Assembly: GCF_000576635.1 (NCBI RefSeq)
Contig: NZ_AVFL01000003.1
Location: forward strand, 186,001-250,000
Length of the DNA: 64,000 nt
Origin: Skermanella stibiiresistens SB22
Lineage (GTDB): Bacteria > Pseudomonadota > Alphaproteobacteria > Azospirillales > Azospirillaceae
Direction: 5' to 3'
Below are positions 44,119 through 52,762 of this stretch, piece by piece. The position numbers and the translations under genes are program-made. Numbering within the stretch: position 1 is the stretch's first letter; each line of letters opens with the position of its first letter. Below the pieces are notes generated by a model. That model ran no database searches, was not told where the DNA came from, and saw only the letters and a program-made list of their open reading frames with translations.

Positions 44119-45757
44119 TCAAGACGGTCGTCCCGTGCCCGAGGGGAACGGTCACCTGGTCGAGGTCCGCAACCTCTCGGTCGAGTTCCACACCAAGGGC
44201 GGCGTCGTACCGGCGGTGCGCGACGTCTCCTGGCACATCGACCGCGGCGAGACGCTGGCCATCCTGGGCGAGAGCGGGTCGGGCAAGAGCGTCAGTTCCT
44301 CGGCGCTGATGGGCCTGATCGACATCCCGCCGGGGCGGATCACCTCGGGCGAGGTGCTGTATCGCGGCGAGGACCTGCTGAAGGCCACGGCCGAGCGCCA
44401 GCGCGAGATCAACGGTTCGCGCATCGCCATGGTGTTCCAGGACACGCTGGCGGCGCTGAACCCAGTTTACCCGATCGGCTGGCAGGTGGCGGAGACCTTC
44501 CGTTCCCACGGCGTCGCGCGGGCCAGCGCCAATGCCAAGGCGTTGGAACTGCTGGAACGCGTCGGCTTGCCCAACGCCGCCGCCCGGTTCGACGATTTTC
44601 CGCACCAATTCTCGGGCGGCCAGCGCCAGCGGATCATGATCGCCATGGCGATCGCCCTGAACCCCGACCTGCTGATCGCGGACGAGCCGACCACCGCGCT
44701 GGACGTCACCGTCCAGGCCCGCATCCTGGGCCTGCTCAAGGACCTCCAGCGCGAACGCGGCATGGGCCTGCTGATGATCACGCACGACCTCGGCATCGTC
44801 GCCGGGATGGCCGATCGCGTCGCCATCATGAACGGCGGGCGGATCGTCGAGACCGGCACGGTGCGGGAGGTGTTCGAAACGCCCAAGCACCCCTACACGC
44901 GGAGCCTGCTCGACGCCATTCCCGGCCGGCACGGCTTCCCCGAGGTGGCGCCCTCCGCCGGCGGCGAGGAACCGTTGCTGAGGGTCGAGGCGCTGTCCAA
45001 GGAATACGCCAGCACCAGCGGGCTGTTCCGCAAGGCGCGAGCCCCCGTCCTGGCGCTCGACCGCGTCTCGTTCACGCTCGGGCGCGGCGAGACGCTGGGC
45101 ATCGTCGGCGAATCCGGATCCGGCAAGTCGACGCTGGTCCGCACGCTGGTCGGGCTGGAGGAGGCGACGGGCGGCGAGGCGACATACCGCGGCGGCAGCC
45201 TGCTCCGCGCCAAGGAGGCGACGCGCCAGATCCAGATGGTGTTCCAGGACCCGACCGCCTCGCTCAACCCGCGCATGAGCGTCCAGGAGATCATCTCGGA
45301 GCCTTGGGCGATCCATCGCGACGTGGTGCCGCGCGAGAATTGGAGGGAGCGGGTCGGCGACCTCCTGGTCCAAGTCGGGCTGTCGCGCGAGCACGCCGCC
45401 CGGTTCCCCCACCAGTTCTCGGGCGGTCAGCGCCAGCGCATCGCCATCGCCCGCGCGCTGGCTCTGAAGCCTGAGATCATCATCTGCGACGAGGCGGTGT
45501 CCTCCCTCGACGTCTCGGTCCAGGCGCAGGTCATCGCCCTGCTGAAAAGCCTCAAGGACGAGTTCGGCCTGTCCTACCTCTTCATCGCCCACGACTTGCC
45601 GGTGGTGCGCAGCTTCGCCGACCGGGTGCTGGTGATGCACAAGGGCGTCATCGTCGAGCAGGGCACGACACGGCAGATCTTCACGGATCCCCAGCACGCC
45701 TACACGCGCGAACTGCTGGGCTCCGATCCCCTCCTCGGCGCGAGCGCCGCGGCCTGA
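44111..45757 (+). CDS. ABC transporter ATPase with two fused nucleotide-binding domains (DppD-DppF type)
   Basis: 548 residues in two ATPase domains. The first (about 10-270) has Walker A 'GESGSGKSVSS', signature 'FSGGQRQRI' and Walker B 'LLIADEPTTALD'. The second (about 295-548) has 'GESGSGKSTLV', 'FSGGQRQRI' and 'IIICDEAVSSLD'. Each has an oligopeptide-type C-terminal extension ('HPYTRSLLDAIP' and 'HAYTRELLGSDP'). The fusion replaces separate DppD and DppF proteins and is common in Alphaproteobacteria (YejF-like). In the second Walker B the residue before the catalytic position is Glu, so both sites look active. Confidence 0.94.
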   Translation: MADQDGRPVPEGNGHLVEVRNLSVEFHTKGGVVPAVRDVSWHIDRGETLAILGESGSGKSVSSSALMGLIDIPPGRITSGEVLYRGEDLLKATAERQREINGSRIAMVFQDTLAALNPVYPIGWQVAETFRSHGVARASANAKALELLERVGLPNAAARFDDFPHQFSGGQRQRIMIAMAIALNPDLLIADEPTTALDVTVQARILGLLKDLQRERGMGLLMITHDLGIVAGMADRVAIMNGGRIVETGTVREVFETPKHPYTRSLLDAIPGRHGFPEVAPSAGGEEPLLRVEALSKEYASTSGLFRKARAPVLALDRVSFTLGRGETLGIVGESGSGKSTLVRTLVGLEEATGGEATYRGGSLLRAKEATRQIQMVFQDPTASLNPRMSVQEIISEPWAIHRDVVPRENWRERVGDLLVQVGLSREHAARFPHQFSGGQRQRIAIARALALKPEIIICDEAVSSLDVSVQAQVIALLKSLKDEFGLSYLFIAHDLPVVRSFADRVLVMHKGVIVEQGTTRQIFTDPQHAYTRELLGSDPLLGASAAA

Positions 45758-45793
45758 CGCCGCCAAGCCAGCCGCGACATCACAGGTATCCGA

Positions 45794-47923
45794 ATGACTT
45801 CCCACATCGACCACACTTGGCTGAAACAGGCGCTCGTCATGATCATGACGCTGCGGGAAAACGACGCCGCGACCTGGGACGCCGAGAAGATGGCGGACTT
45901 CGCCAAATCGTTCTCCCTCGACGCCCTGGGCTTCTCGGTCGGCGGCATCACGGCGTTCTATCCGACCGAGGTCCGACACCATCCGCGCGCCGAGGGTCTG
46001 GGCGACCGCGATCTGGCCGCCGACATGATCGCGGCGCTGAAGGCGCGCGGCATTCGGCCGATCGCCCGCATCGACCCGTCCATGGCGTCCCGCGAACTCT
46101 ACGAGGAGCGTCCGGAGTGGTTCGTGCAGACCAAGGACGGCGCCCCCGTCTCGGTCCACGGGCACTTCATCACCTGCCCGAACGGCGGCTACTACCGCGA
46201 CTTCATGATGCGCGTGATCGAGGAGATGCTGACGCGCTATCCCTTCGACGGCCTCTGGGCAAACGCGGCGCAGTTCTCGCCCTGGCACACGCCGCGCTGC
46301 CATTGCGCCGCCTGCCAGACCAAGTTCCGCGCCCATACCGGCAAGGCCATCCCGGAGGAGGACTGGCGGGACGAGACTTGGCGCCAGTACAACGAGTGGC
46401 GCTACGCCTGCATGGCGGAATGGAACTCGGAGGTCCAGGCGCTGAAGAACCGCGTACGTCCGGAATGCGCCTGGATCCCCCTGAGCCAGGTGGCGGAGTC
46501 CTGGGACCATTCGCGCGTCGGCGGCTGGGACCTGGACTATACCGAGCCCTTCCAGGACGGCATCGTGCTCGAGGCCCAGCGCCGCTACACCAACATGTTC
46601 TGGCCCGGCCTGGAGGCGCGCTACATGCGCTCGCTCGCCCCCGGCAAAGGAGGCGGCATCACGGTGAGCTACTTCCTGCCATGGTGGCGCTTCTATGGCG
46701 TGCCGGCCGCCGAGAACCAGATGTGGGCCGGTCAGGTCATGGCGCAGGGCGTGATCCCCTGGCTGCACGTGACGGGATACCAGGAGCGCCACTTCGACCG
46801 GCGCGGGCTCGACAGCATGCGCGGCCTGTTCTCCCGCTTCCGCGCCAACCGCGAAACCTACCTCGGCAACCGGTCGGTCGCCGACGTGGCGCTGGTCTTC
46901 TCGCGCCACAGCCTCGACAACTACGGCCATGAGGACCCGAGCGGACGCTATCTGGACCACTTCCGCGGCGCCTACAACGCGATGATGGACCAGCGCATCC
47001 CGTTCGACATCCTGTCCGGCCATCGGATCACCGCCGAGGCCCTGTCGGCCTACCGCGCCATCGTGCTGCCGAACGCGGCCTGCCTGTCGGAGGACGCCTG
47101 CGCGGCGCTGGAGACCTTCGTCAAGGGCGGCGGACTGGTGGTTTCCACCCACCGCTCCGGTGATTTCGACGAGCTGGGCGCCCCTCACGCGGCTCCCCTG
47201 CTGAGCAGGCTCGCCGGAGTGACGCAGACCGGCGTGACCTGGAAGGGCCTGCGCGCGGCCTACGCCGCGATCCGCGATCCGGCCAATCCCCTGCTCGCCG
47301 GGTTCGACGGCACCGACCTGCTGCCGGTCGCGGGCGACATCGTGTTCGTGCGGACGCCCGACGGGGAAAACTCCATAGCTCCGCTGACCCTGATCCCGCC
47401 GGTCGAGGGCGAGGTCGGCAGCGGCATCAGCGTTCCGGAATTCAACGTCATCGAACACGTCACCGACTATCCGATGGTGATCGACCGCGCCGCCGGGGCG
47501 GGACGCGTCATCCACTTCCCCTGGCAGCCGGACCTGATCGGCTTCCGCTATGGGCTGCGCGACCTGTTCCAGTTGATCGGCAACGCGGTCAAGAGCGCTT
47601 CCGGCTGGAAGGATGTCGTGCGGGTCCGTGGTCCCGGCCTGATCGACGTCACCGTGCTGGAGGGCGCCGACCGGCTGGTGGTCACGCTGGTCAACTTCTC
47701 CTCGCCCGGCAGCTTCAACACCGGACAGCGCCGCATCATCCAGGAGCTGGTGCCGCTGCATGGGTTGGAGCTGGAGGTGCGCGCGCCCGAGGGCTTCGGC
47801 GGCACGACGGCACGGCTGGTCTTCGCCGAACGCGAGGTGGCGGTGGAACGGCGCGGCGATTATCTCCACCTGACGCTTCCCCGGCTCGACGCCATGGAGA
47901 GCGTCGAGTTCATGTTCTCCTAA
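45794..47923 (+). CDS. GHL6-type (hypothetical glycoside hydrolase 6) protein with trimerisation-like domain
   Basis: 709 residues without a signal peptide. The N-terminal barrel (about 1-330) has the GHL6 pattern: 'FITCPNGGYYRDFMMRVIEEMLTRYPFDGLWANAAQF' followed by a Cys cluster (Cys169, Cys171, Cys174 in 'RCHCAACQTKF') that may bind zinc. 'ARIDPSMASRELYEERPEWFVQTKDG' precedes it. The middle (about 370-560) resembles the class-I-amidotransferase-like beta-galactosidase trimerisation domain ('YRAIVLPNAACLSEDACAALETFVKGGGLVVSTH'). A beta-sandwich ends the protein. It is expected to act in the cytoplasm on a glycoside brought in by the ABC system encoded upstream. The bond cleaved is unknown. 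Confidence 0.8.
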   Translation: MTSHIDHTWLKQALVMIMTLRENDAATWDAEKMADFAKSFSLDALGFSVGGITAFYPTEVRHHPRAEGLGDRDLAADMIAALKARGIRPIARIDPSMASRELYEERPEWFVQTKDGAPVSVHGHFITCPNGGYYRDFMMRVIEEMLTRYPFDGLWANAAQFSPWHTPRCHCAACQTKFRAHTGKAIPEEDWRDETWRQYNEWRYACMAEWNSEVQALKNRVRPECAWIPLSQVAESWDHSRVGGWDLDYTEPFQDGIVLEAQRRYTNMFWPGLEARYMRSLAPGKGGGITVSYFLPWWRFYGVPAAENQMWAGQVMAQGVIPWLHVTGYQERHFDRRGLDSMRGLFSRFRANRETYLGNRSVADVALVFSRHSLDNYGHEDPSGRYLDHFRGAYNAMMDQRIPFDILSGHRITAEALSAYRAIVLPNAACLSEDACAALETFVKGGGLVVSTHRSGDFDELGAPHAAPLLSRLAGVTQTGVTWKGLRAAYAAIRDPANPLLAGFDGTDLLPVAGDIVFVRTPDGENSIAPLTLIPPVEGEVGSGISVPEFNVIEHVTDYPMVIDRAAGAGRVIHFPWQPDLIGFRYGLRDLFQLIGNAVKSASGWKDVVRVRGPGLIDVTVLEGADRLVVTLVNFSSPGSFNTGQRRIIQELVPLHGLELEVRAPEGFGGTTARLVFAEREVAVERRGDYLHLTLPRLDAMESVEFMFS

Positions 47924-47932
47924 GGTGCCCTG

Positions 47933-48715
47933 ATGCCGTTCTGTCCAATGGAGGGCTGGAGCCTCCACTACGAGGTTGATGGGAAGGCGGACGCCCCCGC
48001 CCTCATCCTCTCCAACTCGCTCGCCGCCGACGTGTCCATGTGGGACGCGCAGGTCCGCCACTGGGCCAAGCGCTTCCGCGTGGTCCGCTACGACCAGCGC
48101 GGCCATGGAAGCAGCGGCGCGCCCCTCGGTGACTACTCGATCGACGCGCTGGGCCTGGACGTGGTCGCCCTGATGGACCATCTGGGCATCGACCGCGCCG
48201 ACTGGTGCGGCATCTCCATGGGCGGCATGACCGGGCTATGGCTGGCGGCCCACGCACCCGAGCGGATGCGGCGGCTTGTCGTGGCGAACACGGCGGCGCA
48301 GATGCCGCCGCGCGAGTTGTGGGACGAGCGGATCGCCAACGCCCGCGCGCTCGGCATGGAGGCGCTGGCATCCCCCACGGTCGAGCGCTGGTTCCCGGCC
48401 GAGTTCCGCGCGCGGGAGCCCGGAACGGTGGCCCGCATCCGCCGGGTCGTGGCGGCGACGCCGGTGGATGGCTACGCCGGCTGCTGCGCCGCCATCCGCG
48501 ATCTCGACCTGCGGGGCGACCTGGGCCCGATCCGGCACCCGGTCCTCGTCATCGTCGGCGACAGGGACGCGTCGACACCACCGGCCGCGGGGGAGTTCAT
48601 CCGCTCGAACATCCCCGGGGCCCGGCTGGCCCGGCTCGACGCGGCGCACCTGTCGAGCGTCGAGCGGCCGGAGGAGTTCGCCGATCTCGTGGAGAACTTC
48701 CTCCGATCCGACTGA
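47933..48715 (+). CDS. alpha/beta hydrolase, 3-oxoadipate enol-lactonase-like
   Basis: 260 residues, the length of PcaD. The oxyanion strand 'LILSNSLAADVSMWDAQ' and 'YDQRGHGSSGAPLGDYSIDALGLDVVALMDHLGI' are typical of PcaD. The nucleophile elbow is 'GISMGG' (Ser95), the acid lies in 'VIVGDRDASTPP' and the His in 'DAAHLSSVERPEEF'. The triad is complete. No other protocatechuate genes are near, so its natural substrate may be a sugar lactone produced by the glycoside hydrolase pathway, opened to the acid that the enolase-superfamily enzyme would dehydrate (inference). It is the last gene of the operon, nine bases after the GHL6 gene. Confidence 0.88.
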   Translation: MPFCPMEGWSLHYEVDGKADAPALILSNSLAADVSMWDAQVRHWAKRFRVVRYDQRGHGSSGAPLGDYSIDALGLDVVALMDHLGIDRADWCGISMGGMTGLWLAAHAPERMRRLVVANTAAQMPPRELWDERIANARALGMEALASPTVERWFPAEFRAREPGTVARIRRVVAATPVDGYAGCCAAIRDLDLRGDLGPIRHPVLVIVGDRDASTPPAAGEFIRSNIPGARLARLDAAHLSSVERPEEFADLVENFLRSD

Positions 48716-48727
48716 CCGGCATACCGC

Positions 48728-49738
48728 TCAGACGGCGGCGCCGGCCGTTCCCTCCTTCGCGAGCTCGCGGGCGTCGGCGCTGGCCGTGGCCAGCCTGTGC
48801 TGGCGGCGGCGTTGCAGTTGCTGGTCGGTCAGCACGCCGAGCAGGATCACCGCGCCCATGACCGCGAAGTTCAGCGAGCTTGGGATACCCAGGATGTTGA
48901 CCAGGTTCTGCAGGACTTGCAGCAGGACGGTGCCCAGCACGATGCCGAGGATCGAGCCCTCGCCGCCGCGCAGCGAGCAGCCGCCCAACACCGCGGCGGC
49001 GATGGCGTAAAGCTCATAGAAGTTGCCGTGCGCGGAGGGCGAGACCGATTGGGTGTAGAAGACGAAAAACACGGAGGAGATGCCGGCCAGCGTGCCCGCG
49101 ATGACATAGGCCATGGTGATCACGGCGTTGGTCGGAATGCCGGAGAAGCGGGCGGCCTCCTCGCTCTTGCCGACGGCGAATAGATACCGACCATAGACTG
49201 AGCGGTGCAGGACGACCGCCATGATGGCCGCGACGATGATCAGGAAGATGAAGGTGTGGGGGATGTTGTAGGTTCGGCCGGACATCAGCCATTCGAGCGT
49301 TTCATAGCCCTCGCCATAGCCGAATCCCTGCGTCGAATCCGCCGTGTACCAACGGGCGATGCCCCGGTACAGCAGGAGGCCGCATAAGGTCACCACGAAG
49401 GGCTGCATCTTGAGCCGGGTCACCAGCAAGCCGTGGATCGCGCCCAGCGCCGAGCCGCCGGCGAGCGTGATGAGGAGCGAGAGGGGCCACCCCAACTCGT
49501 GATTGACCAAGAGATCCAAGAAGATCACGCCCAGCAGCGCGAACATCGATCCAACCGACAGTTCGACGCCGCCGGTGATGATCACCAGCCCAACGCCGAT
49601 CGAGATCAGCCCGAACAGGCCGATCTGGTTGGCGAGGTTCATCAGGTTGACCTGGGACGCGAACTGGGGGTTGATCGCGGCGGTGATGAACCCGATGACC
49701 AGGATCAAGACCAGCAGGCCGAGTTCTTTCTTAAGCAT
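48728..49738 (-). CDS. ribose-type ABC transporter permease (RbsC-like)
   Basis: 336 residues, ten helices. 'SQVNLMNLANQIGLFGLISIGVGLVIITGGVELSVGSMFALLGVIF' is the standard RbsC segment with the Gly-Gly-x-x-Leu-Ser-Val-Gly-Ser motif. 'YAIAAAVLGGCSLRGGEGSILGIVLGTVLLQVLQNLVNILGI' is the ATPase-facing region. The class moves pentoses, hexoses, sugar alcohols or autoinducer-2. It overlaps the ATPase gene by eight bases. The C-terminal tail after residue 310 is polar and Ala/Arg-rich, longer than usual. Confidence 0.94.
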   Translation of the reverse strand: MLKKELGLLVLILVIGFITAAINPQFASQVNLMNLANQIGLFGLISIGVGLVIITGGVELSVGSMFALLGVIFLDLLVNHELGWPLSLLITLAGGSALGAIHGLLVTRLKMQPFVVTLCGLLLYRGIARWYTADSTQGFGYGEGYETLEWLMSGRTYNIPHTFIFLIIVAAIMAVVLHRSVYGRYLFAVGKSEEAARFSGIPTNAVITMAYVIAGTLAGISSVFFVFYTQSVSPSAHGNFYELYAIAAAVLGGCSLRGGEGSILGIVLGTVLLQVLQNLVNILGIPSSLNFAVMGAVILLGVLTDQQLQRRRQHRLATASADARELAKEGTAGAAV

Positions 49739-51257
49739 GGACGACCGCTTCCTCCTTGGCCAAGTTCCCGACCGCGAGCATCAGGACGTTGTGCTCCGAA
49801 AACCGGGAGCGTTCGAGCAACCCGCTGATCTGGCCCTCGTGCATGACGGCGATCCGGTCGCTCACCCCGATCACCTCCTCCATGTCGCTGGAGATCATCA
49901 GGATCGCGACGCCGGCGTCGGCGAGCGCCCGCATCAGGGCGTAGATCTCGCCCTTGGCACCGACATCGATGCCGCGCGTCGGCTCGTCGAAGATGATGAA
50001 TTGCGGGCGCATGGAGATCCATTTCGCCAGGACGATCTTCTGCTGGTTGCCTCCCGACAGGGTCACCGCGTCGGTGTCGATGGTCGGAGTCTTGATCGCG
50101 AGGGAGCGGCATTGCTCCTTGGCGACGGTCGCCTCACGCGCCGTATCGACCAGCATGGCCTTGGCGAAGCGGCTGAGATCCGGGAGCGAGATGTTCTCCG
50201 CCACCGTCATGTCGAGTAGCAGCCCCGACTTCTTCCGGTCCTCGGGGGCGAGATAGATGCCCCGCGCGATGGCGTCGGCCGGCACCTTGATCGAGATGGG
50301 CTCGCCATCCAGCAGGATGCGCCCGCGCAGGGCCGGATCGACGCCGAAGATCGCCTGGGCCATCGAGGTCCGGCCGGCACCGATCAAACCGGCCAATCCC
50401 AGGATCTCGCCGCGGCTGACGCTGAGCGAAACCTCCCGCTTGGGGAAGGCGGAGGTGACGAGACCCTGGACCTCCAGGCCACCCGGCCGGATCCCCGCCT
50501 TGGGCGGGATGTAGAGCGACTTGAGGTCGCGCCCGATCATCAGCCGGACCATCGCGGCGCTGGTGATCTGGGCCTTCGGCAGTTCGCCGACCTGGCGGCC
50601 GTCCCGCAGCACCACGACGCGGTCGGCGCAGTGCCTCACCTCGTTGAGCCGATGGGAGATGTAGATGATGCTGACGCCGGCGGCCTTGAGGTCGGCGATG
50701 ACCTTCAGCAGCTTGTCGGTCTCGGTCAGCGTCAGGCTGGAGGTCGGTTCGTCCATGATGATGACGCGGGCGTCCATCGACAGCGCCTTGGCGATCTCGA
50801 CCATTTGGCGTTGGGCGATGGACAGCCGTTCGACGGGGTCGTCCGGTTTGAAATCGACGCCCAAACGCGACAGCAGGGGTTTGACGCGATGGTGCAGCGC
50901 GGCGTTGTCGATCAGGTTGAGGATGCCGCCCTTGCGCGGCTCCCGCCCGATATAGATGTTGGCCGCGACGTCGAGGTTTTCGAAAAGGTGCAGTTCCTGG
51001 TGGACGAAGGCGATGCCGGCATGGGCCGCGTCCTTGATGCTCAACGCCGGCTTCGGAACGCCATCGATCACGATCGTGCCCGACGAGGGTTTGACGACGC
51101 CGCCCAGGATCTTCATCAATGTCGACTTGCCGGCGCCGTTCTCGCCGATCAGGCCCACGACCTCGCCTTTGCCGACCGTCAGATCGACACCGCGGAGGGC
51201 CTTGACGCCCGGATAGGTCTTGGTGATCGAGCGCAGTTCCAAAAGAGTATGCGACAT
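49731..51257 (-). CDS. ribose-type ABC transporter ATPase, double domain (RbsA-like)
   Basis: 508 residues in two halves. The first has Walker A 'GENGAGKST', signature 'LSIAQRQMVEIAKAL' and Walker B 'VIIMDEPTSSL'. The second begins near residue 260; its nucleotide loop is 'GLIGAGRTSMAQAIFG', with Arg where Walker A has Lys, as usual for RbsA, and it has 'LSGGNQQKIVLAKWI' and 'FIIFDEPTRGIDVGAK'. Only the first site is expected to be canonical; this asymmetry is normal for the family. It drives sugar import together with the RbsC- and RbsB-like proteins. Confidence 0.95.
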   Translation of the reverse strand: MSHTLLELRSITKTYPGVKALRGVDLTVGKGEVVGLIGENGAGKSTLMKILGGVVKPSSGTIVIDGVPKPALSIKDAAHAGIAFVHQELHLFENLDVAANIYIGREPRKGGILNLIDNAALHHRVKPLLSRLGVDFKPDDPVERLSIAQRQMVEIAKALSMDARVIIMDEPTSSLTLTETDKLLKVIADLKAAGVSIIYISHRLNEVRHCADRVVVLRDGRQVGELPKAQITSAAMVRLMIGRDLKSLYIPPKAGIRPGGLEVQGLVTSAFPKREVSLSVSRGEILGLAGLIGAGRTSMAQAIFGVDPALRGRILLDGEPISIKVPADAIARGIYLAPEDRKKSGLLLDMTVAENISLPDLSRFAKAMLVDTAREATVAKEQCRSLAIKTPTIDTDAVTLSGGNQQKIVLAKWISMRPQFIIFDEPTRGIDVGAKGEIYALMRALADAGVAILMISSDMEEVIGVSDRIAVMHEGQISGLLERSRFSEHNVLMLAVGNLAKEEAVVHA

Positions 51258-51307
51258 ACGCGAACCTCATTGGCGCGCGAGGAGCCATGGTCCCCGCGCG
51301 CTCCCGA

Positions 51308-51335
51308 CCGAATGACGAACACCGAATGACGAACA
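51308..51335. repeat. perfect 14-bp tandem duplication
   Basis: CCGAATGACGAACA occurs twice back to back (51308-51321 and 51322-51335) in the gap between the rbsB- and rbsA-like genes, directly next to the hairpin. It is likely a slippage duplication and a good strain marker. Confidence 0.85.
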
Positions 51336-51364
51336 GGGGTCCGGCGTGAGGAACCCGGACCCCT
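51335..51364 (-). terminator. 10-bp hairpin between the rbsB-like and rbsA-like genes
   Basis: A perfect 10-bp stem (AGGGGTCCGG / CCGGACCCCT) with a 10-base loop begins seven bases after the rbsB-like stop codon. It is not followed by a T-run on the minus strand. Such elements protect the binding-protein message and stop part of transcription into the ATPase gene. Confidence 0.65.
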
Positions 51365-51370
51365 GGCGGG

Positions 51371-52333
51371 CTACTTCTTGAGCAGATCCCTGACCTTGGC
51401 CGAGAACTCCTTGACGTTGGACTTGTCGATCACCTGGGTCGGGATGATCTTCTGCTTGTCCGCGGGGATGAAGGATCGGTCGCCTTCGATGTACTTGGCG
51501 AGATAGATCATCGACTGGTAGCCGAACTCGTAGGGCTGCTGGACCACGGTGGCGTCGATGGCGCCGTCGGAAATGCCCTTGAGGGTCTGCTGGTCCTCGT
51601 CGAAGCCGACGATCTTGAGCGTGCCCTCCTTACCGGCGGCCTTCACCGCGTTGTAGATCTGTGGCGTGTTGTAGGCCCAGAGACCCACAAGCATGTCGAT
51701 GTTCGGGTACTTCGTCAGGGTGTCCTCGACGTTGGCCTTGGCCTTGGTCTGGTCACCGCCGTCCGTCCGAACGTCCAGGATCTCGATCTTGGAGCCGGCG
51801 ATCGCCTCCTTGATGCCTTGCAGGCGCTCCCGCGCGTTGGCGGCGTCCATGGTTCCGACGAACACCATGGCCTTCCCGCCGTTCGGCAGCGACTTCAACA
51901 TCTGCTCGCCCGCCTGCCGGCCGGCGGCCACGTTGTCGGTCCCGATGTAGAGCGCGCGGTTCGACTTGGGCGCGTCGGCGTCCTGGGTGAACAGGGCGGC
52001 CTTGGATGCCACTTGGTTGAGGATTTCCGTGGAATTGTCGGGGTTGACCGGGCTGATGGAGATACCCGCGACGCCCTTGGCGAGCAGGTCCTCCATGATC
52101 CGCTTCTGAGCGGCGGCCGACATCTCGCCGGGGATGTAGAACTCGATGTTGTAGTTGGGCAGTTCCTTCTGGGCCTTCTCGGTGCCGCGCCGCGCGATCT
52201 GCCAGAAATCGGCCGGGACGTTGACCACGAAGGCCAGGGTCTTCTTCTCCTGGGCGACTGTCGCCTGAACCGGGATGGCTCCGGCCAGTACGGCGGTCGC
52301 CATGCCGATGAGGGCACTTCTACGTCCGATCAT
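51371..52333 (-). CDS. ribose-type ABC substrate-binding protein (RbsB-like)
   Basis: 320 residues from the ATG after CGAGGAAACGCT. The signal peptide is 'ALIGMATAVLAGAIPVQATVAQ' at about residues 6-27. The mature part is a type I periplasmic-binding fold: 'LAFVVNVPADFWQIARRGTEKAQKELP', 'GVAGISISPVNPDNSTEILNQVASKA', 'YIGTDNVAAGRQAGEQML' and 'LKIVGFDEDQQTLKGISDGAIDATVVQQPYEFGY'. The Asp in 'GFDED' is the usual sugar contact. The frame continues upstream for 44 codons, but that part lacks a signal peptide layout. It is the first gene of its operon, with a promoter and LacI-type operator at 52452-52481. Confidence 0.94.
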   Translation of the reverse strand: MIGRRSALIGMATAVLAGAIPVQATVAQEKKTLAFVVNVPADFWQIARRGTEKAQKELPNYNIEFYIPGEMSAAAQKRIMEDLLAKGVAGISISPVNPDNSTEILNQVASKAALFTQDADAPKSNRALYIGTDNVAAGRQAGEQMLKSLPNGGKAMVFVGTMDAANARERLQGIKEAIAGSKIEILDVRTDGGDQTKAKANVEDTLTKYPNIDMLVGLWAYNTPQIYNAVKAAGKEGTLKIVGFDEDQQTLKGISDGAIDATVVQQPYEFGYQSMIYLAKYIEGDRSFIPADKQKIIPTQVIDKSNVKEFSAKVRDLLKK

Positions 52334-52762
52334 AGCGTTTCCTCGACTGTTGATTGTTATTTTCTTACGCTTTCTTGGGCCTACGGTTCCTGGAAACGTC
52401 GGACACACGCCCATGGCGTCGGTCCGGATCCCTGATCCGGGTCGGCGTATGATTTCAGGATGCAAACCGTTTTCAAGTCAAGGAGTAATTGGTAACTTAA
52501 CGGTTAGGAATGAGTATTGCTTGCGCGCCCGCCGTGTTCATGCGAGCGTTGGTGTTTATTGCATCGCAACCGCGTTGTCCGGTGTGGTATGGCCGTCGCC
52601 GATCCGGGCCGGCCTGGAGAACGACACCATCAGTATGGACATCGCATTGGCCGCACTATCTCAAGTCGCGGGCCCCGCCAGATAAGCTTGATAAAGGCAC
52701 CCGGAGGGCGGCGAACGCGGGCGAGTGGCGGGTATTGGTCTTGATCTTGGTTGGAAATCCGA
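52334..52762. other. 429-base intergenic region upstream of the rbs-type operon
   Basis: The left half holds the promoter and LacI-type operator of the rbs-type genes and a 7-bp hairpin (CCGGATC-CCT-GATCCGG, 52424-52440) in their leader. The right half (about 52500-52750) is less GC-rich than its surroundings and has only short open frames without family features. I see no RNA gene in it. Confidence 0.6.
52452..52481 (-). promoter_or_regulatory. promoter with LacI-type operator for the rbs-type operon
   Basis: On the minus strand, TTGACT (52481-52476) and TGAAAT (52457-52452) are 18 bases apart. Between them, on the plus strand at 52462-52475, is GCAAACCGTTTTCA, which has the AA-n-CG-n-TT core of LacI/PurR/RbsR-type operators. 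A repressor there would block RNA polymerase directly. No LacI-family gene is in the window, so the regulator would be encoded elsewhere. Confidence 0.6.

Noticed and set aside
44054-48181. Very long open frame (about 1375 codons) on the minus strand under the DppDF and GHL6 genes
   Set aside because: Its translation is low-complexity Arg/Gly/Ala/His text with no family likeness, while the plus strand has complete known families. It is the usual antisense shadow of high-GC codon use.
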